NCBI GenBank assembly: GCA_036843405.1
Contig: DAITSJ010000010.1
Coordinates: 1 to 64,000, forward strand
DNA from: DGNJ01 sp002388905
GTDB lineage: Bacteria; Pseudomonadota; Gammaproteobacteria; Pseudomonadales; Porticoccaceae
Length of the DNA stretch: 64,000 nucleotides
Direction: 5' to 3'
Part shown: piece after piece, positions 56,141 through 64,000 of the stretch
Layout of the letters: each line of letters starts with the position of its first letter
How positions within the stretch are numbered: position 1 is the stretch's first letter
Translations under genes and position numbers: made by a program
Notes under the pieces: generated by a model
Database searches by the model: none
Told to the model about the DNA's origin: nothing
The model's input: the letters and a program-made list of their open reading frames with translations, nothing else

Positions 56141-56422
56141 GGCTTGACTCCGGTTAGTCTCGGTCGAAACGGCGCGCATTGTAGCAGTGTCCCCGGCGCT
56201 TGTCGCGCTGCCCGAACCGCCGGCCCCCGGCCGTTATTTTCGCCGGTTGGCAACACCGGCGAACTCATGGCGTCTTATACTCCGACGCTTGATTCATAGA
56301 CAAAAAAGGTGTTTCCCCCCGGCCCCGGCCAGCGCTTATCATACCCCACACCGGCCCTGACAGGCGGCGCCGTTCTGTGTATCATTGCGCCCCCGGAAGA
56401 GCCAAGCCCGCACGGACACCGC

Positions 56423-58084
56423 ATGTATCAATACGACGAATTCGATCGACAGTTGCTCGAGGAAAGGGTCGCCCAGTTCCGCGGCCAGACCCAGCGCTAC
56501 CTGGACGGGGAAATCACCGAACAGGAATTCCTGCCCCTGCGACTGCAGAACGGCCTGTACATCCAGCGCCTGGCGCCCATGCTGCGCATCGCCGTGCCCT
56601 ACGGCCTGCTGTCGTCCAGGCAGCTCCGTCAACTGGCCTACGTCTGCCGGCATTACGACAAGGGCTACGCTCACTTTACCACCCGCCAGAATCTCCAGTT
56701 GAACTGGCCCCGGCTCGAGGAAGTCCCCGACATCCTCGCCGACCTGGCCAAGGTGGAAATGCACGCCATCCAGACCAGCGGCAACTGCATCCGCAATGTC
56801 ACTTCCGACCAGTTCGCCGGTATCGCCCCGGACGAGATCGAGGACCCCCGCCCCTGGTGCGAACTGATTCGCCAGTGGTCCACCTTCCACCCGGAATTCG
56901 CCTTCCTGCCGCGCAAGTTCAAGATTGCCGTCAGCGGCTCGGAGCAGGATCGGGCGGCCATCCAGGTCCACGATATCGGTATCCAGATAGTACGCAACAG
57001 CGAGGGAGACACCGGTTTTGCCATCTATGTCGGCGGCGGCCTGGGCCGCACACCGGTGGTCGGCAAGTGTATCCGGGAGTTCCTGCCCTGGCGTCACCTG
57101 CTCACCTACCTGGAGGCGATCCTCCGGGTCTACAACCGCTACGGTCGCCGGGACAACAAGTTCAAGGCCCGCATCAAGATACTGGTCAAGGCCTGGACCC
57201 CCGAGGTGTTCGCCGAGAAAGTGGAGGCGGAGTGGGCCAATCTGGTCGACACCCCCGCCACACTTACCGAGGAAGAAGTCCGCCGGGCCAGGGGCTTTTT
57301 CACCCTGCCCGACTACCGAAGCCTGGATGACCAGACAGCCGAGCAGCAACTGGCGCAACAGGCCCGCGAACACGGGGCCTTCGGCAAGTGGCTCGAACGT
57401 AACCGGACGGCCCATCGCATCCCCGGCTACGCGGCTGTGACCCTTTCCCTCAAGCCCACCGGCGTGGCTCCGGGGGACGTCACCGACAGCCAACTGGAAG
57501 CCATTGCCGATCTCGCCGATGACTACAGCTTCGGTGAGGTGCGGGTCACCCACAGCCAGAATGTTGTCCTGGCGGACGTGGAGAAAAGCCGGCTGTTTGA
57601 ACTCTGGCAAAAACTCAAGCCCCTGGGTTTTGCCACACCCAACATCGGCACGCTGACCGATATCATCGCCTGCCCCGGCGGCGATTTCTGTTCCCTGGCC
57701 AATGCCAAATCCATACCCGTCGCGGAAGCCATCCAGCGCCGCTTCGACGACCTGGATTATGTCTACGACCTAGGTAACCTGAGCCTCAATATTTCGGGGT
57801 GCATGAACGCCTGCGGCCACCACCACGTGGGTAATATCGGCGTCCTGGGCGTCGACAAAAAAGGCGAGGAGTTTTACCAGATCCAGTTGGGCGGCAGCTC
57901 CGACCGGGATTCCTCCCTGGGCAATGTCCTCGGCCCCTCTTTCTATCGCGACCAGGTGCCGGATGTGGTGGACAAGATCCTCCAGGTCTATGTGGAACAA
58001 CGGCACGAAGAGGAACTCTTTATCGACACCTACCGGCGGGTGGGCCTGGATCCCTTCAAGGAACGCGTCTATGCAGCTGATTAA
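56423..58084 (+). CDS. cysI: Nitrite/sulfite reductase hemoprotein (CysI/NirA family)
   Basis: A 553-residue siroheme/4Fe-4S reductase. Two pseudo-symmetric ferredoxin-like halves are visible. Siroheme-site residues include HFTTRQNLQLNW (about 80-91) and the QTSGNCIRNVT block. The cluster cysteines are in IIACPGGDFCSLA and the typical SGCMNACGHHHVGNIG. The partner DUF934 protein encoded just downstream and the absence of nitrate genes favour assimilatory sulfite reduction to sulfide. ATG 56423 (MYQYDEFDRQ) is the family start; the open frame extends back to 56309 without a ribosome site. Confidence 0.92.
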   Translation: MYQYDEFDRQLLEERVAQFRGQTQRYLDGEITEQEFLPLRLQNGLYIQRLAPMLRIAVPYGLLSSRQLRQLAYVCRHYDKGYAHFTTRQNLQLNWPRLEEVPDILADLAKVEMHAIQTSGNCIRNVTSDQFAGIAPDEIEDPRPWCELIRQWSTFHPEFAFLPRKFKIAVSGSEQDRAAIQVHDIGIQIVRNSEGDTGFAIYVGGGLGRTPVVGKCIREFLPWRHLLTYLEAILRVYNRYGRRDNKFKARIKILVKAWTPEVFAEKVEAEWANLVDTPATLTEEEVRRARGFFTLPDYRSLDDQTAEQQLAQQAREHGAFGKWLERNRTAHRIPGYAAVTLSLKPTGVAPGDVTDSQLEAIADLADDYSFGEVRVTHSQNVVLADVEKSRLFELWQKLKPLGFATPNIGTLTDIIACPGGDFCSLANAKSIPVAEAIQRRFDDLDYVYDLGNLSLNISGCMNACGHHHVGNIGVLGVDKKGEEFYQIQLGGSSDRDSSLGNVLGPSFYRDQVPDVVDKILQVYVEQRHEEELFIDTYRRVGLDPFKERVYAAD

Positions 58085-58562
58085 GGACAACGCGGTCGTC
58101 GCCGACGACTGGCAGTTTATCCCCCGGGACCATGAGGGCGATCTGCCCGCCGGCAAGCTCCTGGTTCCCCTGGAGCAATGGCTCGCACTCAGGAACGATC
58201 CCGGCGAGAACCGGCAACTGGCGCCCTGGATCGACAGCGACGAGGAAGTGGAACCGGTCGCGGAACAACTGCTCGACGAACCCCTCGTGGCAGTACACTT
58301 TCCTGTCTTCATGGACGGTCGCGGCTTTTCCACCGGCCGTCTCTTGCGGGAACGCTACGGTTTCCAGGGCGAGTTGCGGGCGATCGGCCATGTAATCCGG
58401 GATCAGCTTTTCTACCTGAAGCGGTGCGGTTTCAACGCCTTCTCCCTGCGAGATGGCACCGACCTGAAGGCAGCTCTCGACTCCCTGGAGGATTTCTCCG
58501 TCGCCTACCAGGGCGCCACCGACAACCCCGAACCCCTCTTCCGGCGACGCAACGGCGAATAG
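58071..58562 (+). CDS. DUF934 domain-containing protein, sulfite-reduction partner
   Basis: A 163-residue protein with the DUF934 layout: ADDWQFIPRD near the start, GKLLVPLEQWLALR, FPVFMDGRGFSTGRLLRERYGFQGELRAIGHVIRDQLFYLKRCGF, and a conserved DLKAALDSLEDF. Family members are encoded beside cysI-type reductases and have long been called uncharacterised oxidoreductase partners; the exact role is unknown. ATG 58071 overlaps the reductase gene by 14 bp and has AAGGAA eight bases upstream. A longer frame from 57924 lies inside the reductase and is rejected. Confidence 0.9.
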   Translation: MQLIKDNAVVADDWQFIPRDHEGDLPAGKLLVPLEQWLALRNDPGENRQLAPWIDSDEEVEPVAEQLLDEPLVAVHFPVFMDGRGFSTGRLLRERYGFQGELRAIGHVIRDQLFYLKRCGFNAFSLRDGTDLKAALDSLEDFSVAYQGATDNPEPLFRRRNGE

Positions 58563-58639
58563 CAAGTCGCAAGAATCCCCGGGGTTGCAAGCGGGTCCCG
58601 GGCCGGGTAAAAAGAGGGAGTCGTCGAGAGGGAAGGGCC

Positions 58640-59806
58640 GTGGGTGAAGAAGTACTGAATTCGTTTTTCCTGATATTCACCGGCGCGGCCATCATTGCTT
58701 CCCTGGCCCTCTGGGGCAAGCAGCCCCTGCTGGTTGCCTATATCGCCCTGGGTGCCCTGCTCGGCCCCTCGGGCCTGGGCATGGTGGGGGATATTCAGTT
58801 ACTTGCCGACATTTCCACCATAGGCATCATCTTTCTGCTCTTCCTGCTGGGCCTGGACATGCAGCCCCAGGCGCTGTTGAGCGTCCTGAAAAAGGTGACT
58901 CACGTTACCCTGGCAAGCTCCCTGCTCTTTGCCGTTGTCGGTTACGCTATCGGCCACTTCTTCGGGTTCGGCCACGTGGAAAACCTGATCATCGGTGCCG
59001 CGATGATGTTTTCCAGCACCATCATCGGCATCAAGTTGCTGCCCACCACCATTCTCCACCATCGTCATGTGGGCGAAATGATGGTGGGCATGCTGCTCAT
59101 GCAGGATTTCATTGCCATCCTGGTCCTGACAGTCCTTTTAAGCGGCAAAGAGGGGCAGGTGGACCTGGCCAGAATCGGCCAGACCCTCGTCGCCCTGCCC
59201 CTGCTCGTTGTCTTCTGCATATTCTTCGTCCGCCATATCCTGCTCAAGCTTTTCACGCGTTTCGACCGTTTTGGCGAGTACGTTTTCCTGCTGGCTATCG
59301 GCTGGTGCATGGGTGTCGCGGAGATCGCCAAGCTGGTTGGGCTTTCCCACGAAATCGGCGCTTTCCTGGCGGGCATCACCATCGCAACCAGCCCGATTTC
59401 CCAATACATCGCCCTGAGCCTGAAACCCTTGCGGGATTTTTTCCTGATCATGTTCTTTTTTTCCCTGGGCGCCCAGTTCAACCTGGACCTGTTGCCGGAA
59501 ATCGCCGTGCCGGCGGTTCTGCTTGGCGCCGCCATGCTGGTCCTCAAGCCCCTGGTCTTCCATTTCCTCCTGCGCAAGCAGAGCGAGCGCAACTGGCTGG
59601 CCTGGGACATGAGTTTCCGGCTCGGCCAGATCAGCGAATTTTCGTTGCTGATCGCCTTCGTGGCCTTCCAGGCCAACCTGATCGGCACCCTCGCCTCCCA
59701 TCTGATCCAGGCGGCGGCAATCCTGACTTTCCTGGTATCCAGTTATATCGTGGTATTCAGTTTCCCCAACCCCATTGCGGTCAGCGACAAGCTGCGCCGG
59801 GACTAG
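58640..59806 (+). CDS. Kef-type monovalent cation:proton antiporter (CPA2 family)
   Basis: A 388-residue membrane protein with about twelve spans and no cytoplasmic NAD-binding (TrkA-N) domain, so shorter than KefB/KefC. Diagnostic stretches are LGALLGPSGLG near 39-49, GIIFLLFLLGLDMQP, MMFSSTIIGIKLLP and LSHEIGAFLAGITIA. It probably exchanges K+ or Na+ for protons across the inner membrane. The start is GTG 58640 with AGGGAAGG upstream; the same frame is open much further back through the DUF934 gene region but without a ribosome site. Ion specificity unknown. Confidence 0.88.
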   Translation: MGEEVLNSFFLIFTGAAIIASLALWGKQPLLVAYIALGALLGPSGLGMVGDIQLLADISTIGIIFLLFLLGLDMQPQALLSVLKKVTHVTLASSLLFAVVGYAIGHFFGFGHVENLIIGAAMMFSSTIIGIKLLPTTILHHRHVGEMMVGMLLMQDFIAILVLTVLLSGKEGQVDLARIGQTLVALPLLVVFCIFFVRHILLKLFTRFDRFGEYVFLLAIGWCMGVAEIAKLVGLSHEIGAFLAGITIATSPISQYIALSLKPLRDFFLIMFFFSLGAQFNLDLLPEIAVPAVLLGAAMLVLKPLVFHFLLRKQSERNWLAWDMSFRLGQISEFSLLIAFVAFQANLIGTLASHLIQAAAILTFLVSSYIVVFSFPNPIAVSDKLRRD

Positions 59807-59834
59807 CACCAGCGAGCGTCCCGTCCGAGCCCGC

Positions 59835-60866
59835 TCAGGAAAAATAGTTGGGGTTACTGAAGCGTCTGGCCCAGCGCAGGCGAACGCCATCGATGCTTTC
59901 CTCCGCCGCCAGCCCGACTTTTTCCGGCAGGGTTTTACGATACTTGTAGGACACCTCGAAAACCCGGGCGTCGTCGATTTTCGAGGTCACGTATTCGTCG
60001 CTGGTCATCACCTCGTCCACCAGGCCAAGCTCCGCGGCCCGGGTACCCAGCCAGACCTCGCCGGTGGCCACCGCTTCCAGGTCCAGTGCCGGTCGGTGCT
60101 GGCGGATAAAGTCCTTGAACAGGTCGTGGGTTTCCTGGAGGTCCTCCCGGAACTTCTCCCGGGCCCGCTCGGTATTCTCGCCGAACAGGGTCAGGGTGCG
60201 CTTGTATTCGCCGGCGGTCAGCACCTCGTAGTCCACGTCATGCTTTTTCAACAGCTTGTGAAAATTTGGCAGTTGGGCCACGACGCCGATGGAACCCACC
60301 AGTGAAAACGGCGAGGCGAGAATCCTGTCGGCCACACAGGCCATCATGTAGCCGCCGCTGGCGGCCACCTTGTCGACGCAGACAGTCAGGGGAATACCCG
60401 CTTTGCGGATCCGGTCCAGTTGGCTGGCGGCGAGGCCATAGCCGTGAACCACGCCGCCGGCACTTTCCAGTCTCACCACCACTTCGTCGCCGTCGCCGGC
60501 CTCGCCCAGCAAGGCGGTGATCTCCTCGCGCAGAGAGTTCACTGCCGAGGCCCGCAGGTCGCCCTTGAAGTCCAGAACGAAAATACGCTTTTCCGGCATC
60601 TCACTCTGCCGCTTTCGCTTGAGCTTGTCCGCCCTGCGCCGGGCCTTGATGGCGAGCCTCCGCTGCCTGGGGCCCAGAAGACTGTCGCTCAGGGCCCGGC
60701 GCATGCCCCTGATGGACTCATCCAGGGGTTTGACTTCGAGGTGCCCCTTCTCCTGGCGACGGGCCCTGGCGCCCACCGCCGACAGGATCATGACCACCAC
60801 CAACAGCGAAACCAGGAAGGTCAGGGTTTTGGCCAGGAAAAGACCGTAGTCGTTAAAGAAATCCAA
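59835..60866 (-). CDS. sohB: Inner-membrane peptidase SohB (S49 family)
   Basis: A 343-residue S49 protease. An N-terminal span lies at about 10-30, then a highly basic linker (residues 65-86, many Arg and Lys). The catalytic domain has the nucleophile Ser170 in VAASGGYMMA and the general base Lys222 in GEYKRT. RLESAGGVVHGYG is the oxyanion-side motif. It is predicted to cleave membrane or periplasmic substrates. The start is TTG 60866, supported by GAGGAG six bases upstream. Confidence 0.93.
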   Translation of the reverse strand: MDFFNDYGLFLAKTLTFLVSLLVVVMILSAVGARARRQEKGHLEVKPLDESIRGMRRALSDSLLGPRQRRLAIKARRRADKLKRKRQSEMPEKRIFVLDFKGDLRASAVNSLREEITALLGEAGDGDEVVVRLESAGGVVHGYGLAASQLDRIRKAGIPLTVCVDKVAASGGYMMACVADRILASPFSLVGSIGVVAQLPNFHKLLKKHDVDYEVLTAGEYKRTLTLFGENTERAREKFREDLQETHDLFKDFIRQHRPALDLEAVATGEVWLGTRAAELGLVDEVMTSDEYVTSKIDDARVFEVSYKYRKTLPEKVGLAAEESIDGVRLRWARRFSNPNYFS

Positions 60867-60930
60867 TTTTTTCTCCTCAAAGCGCTTGAAGGGGTTCTTA
60901 AAGACGCTGCCCGGCCCGGCAGGCTAACCT

Positions 60931-61581
60931 CTACCAGGAACTCACCGCCTGGCGGGCCTCCTCGTTTGCGGGTCTCGCCACCAGGCCGGCACTATTGATG
61001 GTGACAATAAAATGACCGCCGTCCACCATGGGCAGGTAGGCGGCGCTCCCCTGCCGCGTATCCAGCAGCTTGTCCAGCCCGGGAATCCTGTCCAGCATTT
61101 GCCAGGTGTCGACCAGCCCCTCTTGGCCCGCCAGGCCGTGAACCGTGCGCGGCAGCCGGGTTTCTTCCGCCACCGCGCGATACCGCCCGCTCAAGCGATC
61201 CAGGCGATAAAGCGGCTTCAACCCCAGCCGCGCGACGCCGGGATGCCAGCGAATCAGTCGAACATCCAGTTGCCACTCGTCACCGCGCAAAACGAATTGC
61301 TGGTTTGCATCCTCGGCATCGATCAGGGAAACCCGATAGCGCTGCTCGCCGAGCCGGTCAAACCTTAGTGCCGCCACGGGCTCTTCGTCGAGCAATTTTT
61401 TGTATCCCACCAGATCAAACCCTGCCAACAACAGGTACGTCCCGGCGGAAAAAAGCACCACGGCCAGTATCAGCCGGAAAAAGTGGGCCAACAGCCCGTG
61501 TCGAAGCAGCAATCGCAGGGCGAGCAGCAAGAAGGCGACGCCGACAATCAGCGCCGGCAGGGACAGGGCATTAACGGCCAT
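60931..61581 (-). CDS. Uncharacterised inner-membrane protein with C-terminal cytoplasmic/periplasmic domain
   Basis: A 216-residue protein with two N-terminal hydrophobic spans (about 6-28 and 36-56) and a soluble beta-rich domain after. Conserved-looking segments are FDLVGYKKLLDEEPVA and LKPLYRLDRLSGRYR. I do not recognise a functional family; homologues in pseudomonads are sometimes loosely called efflux-pump related, which I would not trust. It lies 64 bp upstream of sohB on the same strand and may be co-transcribed. Confidence 0.7.
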   Translation of the reverse strand: MAVNALSLPALIVGVAFLLLALRLLLRHGLLAHFFRLILAVVLFSAGTYLLLAGFDLVGYKKLLDEEPVAALRFDRLGEQRYRVSLIDAEDANQQFVLRGDEWQLDVRLIRWHPGVARLGLKPLYRLDRLSGRYRAVAEETRLPRTVHGLAGQEGLVDTWQMLDRIPGLDKLLDTRQGSAAYLPMVDGGHFIVTINSAGLVARPANEEARQAVSSW

Positions 61582-61764
61582 TAAGTCTCACCTGGCGCCA
61601 GGCATCCGTTTGCCGGTCTGTATTGACCAGGCCATAAGGCCTCCCGCGACCTTTTCCCGTGGCGGCAGTATAGCACCGCCAACCTGGGCCTATCATGCGT
61701 ACGGGTATTCACGGAGTGCGGCTCTATCAATGGGTTGGCGAAGCAATACATTTCAGCAACAGGA

Positions 61765-63141
61765 TCACCAAGCCTGGTCCGGCGATTGTCCTTTTATATC
61801 GTCCGGCGCTTTCAGTGCCAGATCGCGCAGGCTGAGCCCCTTGAGGTTATCCCTCACAGAGACTTCCACCTTGTCGATAAGCGCATCGATGGCGGGAACG
61901 GACTTAATTTCCTCTTCAAGGAGTGTCTGATCGGCATCCGGTCGACGCACCAGATCGAAAAACTCGGCAACAGTCAGGCTGGAGGGGTCCTGTTGAGGCA
62001 GGAATTCCGGCGGATCACTGCCGGTTTCCACCACTAAATCCCGCCTCTGCAGCAATTCCAGGGTCTCGGCAATGCGGTCTCCCGGCATTCCCACAAGGTG
62101 GGATAATTCTTCCAGCGACAGGGGCGCCTCTTTGGTGACGAAGCGGTGCGCCACCCAATACATCACCAGCAATGCCATATGCTCGATGAAACGGCCACTC
62201 AGGGCCGTACGCTTGTCCACCAGCCGTATCTGCTCCGGGTGCTGGTGGAAATAGGCCACTTCGGCGCCCAGCAGCAGGATCAACCAGCTCAGGTAAACCC
62301 AGATCATAAAGAGGACCATGATGGCGAAGCCCGAATAGATCGCCGCGTATCGGGTGGACGAGGTGACAAACTGGGCAAAAATGAGGCCCGTCGCCTGCCA
62401 CAGGACACCGCCCACGGCGCCACCCACCAGTGCCGAGGAAAAGCGTACTTTGGTATTGGGAATCAACAGATAGACAAAAGAAAAGGCGAGAACGATCAGT
62501 AAAAACGGCAAAACCTTGGTGACAACCACCACCAGGCTGCCGAAGGGTTCGATGCTGAGAATGGTCTGCACCAACTCCGTATTGAGCATCGAGGCAGTCA
62601 TACCCAGGGCCGAGAAAACCAGCACCGGTCCCACCAGAATGACGCTGAGGTAATCGCTGAAACGCCGGGACAGGGGCCGCATGGCACCGGCATGCCAGAC
62701 ATAGTTGAGCGAACTCTCGATTTTCTGAATCAGGGAGATGACCATATAGATCAGGAAGGCCAGCCCCACCGCCCCGAGTACGCCGACCTTGACGTTCTCG
62801 ACAAACGTCAGGATCCTGTCGACCACCTCGACGCCCTTTTCCCCCAGCGGCTCGACGATATTCAGCAACACGGGCTCGATCTGGTTGTGGACCCCGAAAG
62901 CCTTAAGGACGGAAAAGCTTACCGCCAGCATGGGCACCAGGGACAGCAGGGTCGTATAGACGAGGCTCATGGCCCGCAGATTCAGCTGGCCGCTGGCAAG
63001 TTCCTGGCCAAGAACGAACAGAAGGCGTACGAGCCGGTAGGCAAAGCGCCGTGGCCAGCTTAGTGACACCACATCGGTGCGCCACAGTTCGTCCTGCAGA
63101 AAACGCTTGGCTTGATCGTAATAATCGCTATAGCTGCGCAT
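61765..63141 (-). CDS. YihY/BrkB family inner-membrane protein with C-terminal winged-helix domain
   Basis: A 458-residue YihY-type protein. Six to seven spans lie within residues 25-310, including LRAMSLVYTTLLSLVPMLAV and FSFVYLLIPNTKVRFSSALVGGAVGG, both characteristic of the family formerly called ribonuclease BN. The C-terminal cytoplasmic part (about 330-458) has a winged-helix-like EAPLSLEELSHLVGMPGDRIAETLELLQRR, found in longer family members. Function unknown. It lies 183 bp upstream of the uncharacterised membrane-protein gene. Confidence 0.88.
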   Translation of the reverse strand: MRSYSDYYDQAKRFLQDELWRTDVVSLSWPRRFAYRLVRLLFVLGQELASGQLNLRAMSLVYTTLLSLVPMLAVSFSVLKAFGVHNQIEPVLLNIVEPLGEKGVEVVDRILTFVENVKVGVLGAVGLAFLIYMVISLIQKIESSLNYVWHAGAMRPLSRRFSDYLSVILVGPVLVFSALGMTASMLNTELVQTILSIEPFGSLVVVVTKVLPFLLIVLAFSFVYLLIPNTKVRFSSALVGGAVGGVLWQATGLIFAQFVTSSTRYAAIYSGFAIMVLFMIWVYLSWLILLLGAEVAYFHQHPEQIRLVDKRTALSGRFIEHMALLVMYWVAHRFVTKEAPLSLEELSHLVGMPGDRIAETLELLQRRDLVVETGSDPPEFLPQQDPSSLTVAEFFDLVRRPDADQTLLEEEIKSVPAIDALIDKVEVSVRDNLKGLSLRDLALKAPDDIKGQSPDQAW

Positions 63142-63435
63142 ATGAAATTTATAGGTTGTTTTTAAAAAATTCCGGACTATGCCTGTAATGTAGCCTAAAG
63201 CGACGTCCCCGGCCCGGGCTATGGCTGGCGACGGGCTATTTCAAAGCACGGCTCGGCGAGGGCCGGCCTCCCTGCGCGGCCAGTGGTTTCCCGAAGTCCG
63301 TCAACAGGAAGCCCGTCAACAAACGGCTTTCGCCATCCGATACCTGCCATCGGTACTGGCCGCGGCAAAATCTTGCTTGTGCTCAAGGCCGGTAATGTCG
63401 CGGGGACAAAGAGCGAGACGTTTCCACCAGGGCGG

Positions 63436-64000
63436 TTAACCCCTGTTTCTTGCTTCGCACTCACGCACGAAATGGCGTATCAACTGACCGGACAAGGAAA
63501 AGTCCCCAGGCACCGGCGGCAGATCGTTGTAGTGGTACCAGTGAGCCTCGGCAATCTCGATATCGTCTACGCGAATTTCCCCACCCCCGTAATCGGCGAA
63601 AAAGCCGATCATCAACTGTCCCGGGAACGGCCAGGGCTGGCTGTGGAAATAATGGAGGTCCCCCACTTCGAGGCCCACTTCCTCCCGGACCTCCCGGCGC
63701 AGGGCATCCTCCACGGATTCGCCGGGCTCGACAAACCCGGCCAGGACACTGAAATACTCCTTGCGTCGCCACTGCTTGTTGCGGGCCAGGAGGCATTTGT
63801 CGCCGCGGGTTATCAACGCCATAATGCAGGGCGACAGGCGCGGATAGGCCACCAGGCCACACTCGGGGCAACTCATGGCCCGTTCGTTGGCAATCCGGCG
63901 GGTGGGCGAGCCACAGCGCCCGCAGAAGCGGTGGTCCCGGTACCAGCCATTGATCTGCACCGCTCTGCCCAGCAACCTGAAAAATCCGTCTGGATACTGG
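63436..64000 (-). CDS. nudC: NAD(+) diphosphatase NudC, 5' end outside window
   Basis: The frame is open from the right edge to the stop at 63436, so the N-terminal part is missing. The visible 188 residues hold the zinc ribbon (FCGRCG and CPECG) and the Nudix box GFVEPGESVEDALRREVREEVGL. The NudC-specific SQPWPFP motif follows. The enzyme hydrolyses NADH and NAD-capped RNA 5' ends. There is a TTG at 63975 but no reason to start there, because the zinc-ribbon domain normally has an upstream domain. Confidence 0.95.
   Translation of the reverse strand, partial: QYPDGFFRLLGRAVQINGWYRDHRFCGRCGSPTRRIANERAMSCPECGLVAYPRLSPCIMALITRGDKCLLARNKQWRRKEYFSVLAGFVEPGESVEDALRREVREEVGLEVGDLHYFHSQPWPFPGQLMIGFFADYGGGEIRVDDIEIAEAHWYHYNDLPPVPGDFSLSGQLIRHFVRECEARNRG

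Overview
This is a GC-rich chromosomal segment of a free-living, probably aquatic gammaproteobacterium. The evidence is the housekeeping set (NfuA next to cobalamin-dependent MetH, MurI, RmuC, NudC, SohB, YihY) and a complete exosortase A (XrtA/EpsH) exopolysaccharide and PEP-CTERM locus. A Cellvibrionales/Halieaceae-like organism would fit, but that is inference. I saw no tRNA, rRNA, CRISPR array or intact insertion sequence.

Bases 1-19064 read leftward as one long, tightly coupled EPS operon: outer-membrane export lipoprotein, Wzz-type chain-length protein, tyrosine autokinase, beta-barrel protein, UDP-GlcNAc 2-epimerase, polysaccharide deacetylase, FemAB-like transferase, glycosyltransferase, XrtA fused to EpsI, glycosyltransferase, asparagine-synthase-like amidotransferase, two more glycosyltransferases, an adenylate-forming enzyme, an unannotated 27-codon ORF, and an O-antigen-ligase-like protein cut by the window edge. 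An 840-bp intergenic region with strong predicted RNA structure separates this operon from the divergent initiating sugar transferase (19906-21315).

Bases 21369-31766 hold the regulators and their apparent targets. PrsR (sigma-54 response regulator) and PrsK (histidine kinase) are followed by a Tat-exported CTPGFW protein, a PqqD/HprK-like/nucleotidyltransferase cassette, the XrtA-associated ATPase and a PEP-CTERM protein. The CTPGFW gene and the PEP-CTERM gene each carry a near-consensus sigma-54 promoter, and upstream of each lies a 19-bp box that matches the other at 18 of 19 positions. This box is very probably the PrsR binding site, so the two secreted proteins look like one regulon. This is the most interesting signal in the window.

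Bases 32102-38122 make nucleotide sugars: TviC-like epimerase, TviB-like dehydrogenase, GlmM, ManC, plus a divergent pyrophosphatase-like protein. With WecB these point to a polymer containing mannose and amino-uronic or N-acetylamino sugars.

From 38155 the content is mostly housekeeping: a 7TMR-DISM diguanylate cyclase, DUF2489, RmuC, MurI, an AddB/AddA-like repair pair (AddA-like gene frameshifted inside its Walker A region), DAHP synthase, an EAL protein, NfuA, MetH (promoter overlapped by a 28-bp palindrome), DUF2970, a 38-residue membrane protein, a CysI/NirA-type reductase with DUF934, a Kef-type antiporter, SohB, an uncharacterised membrane protein, YihY and a truncated NudC.
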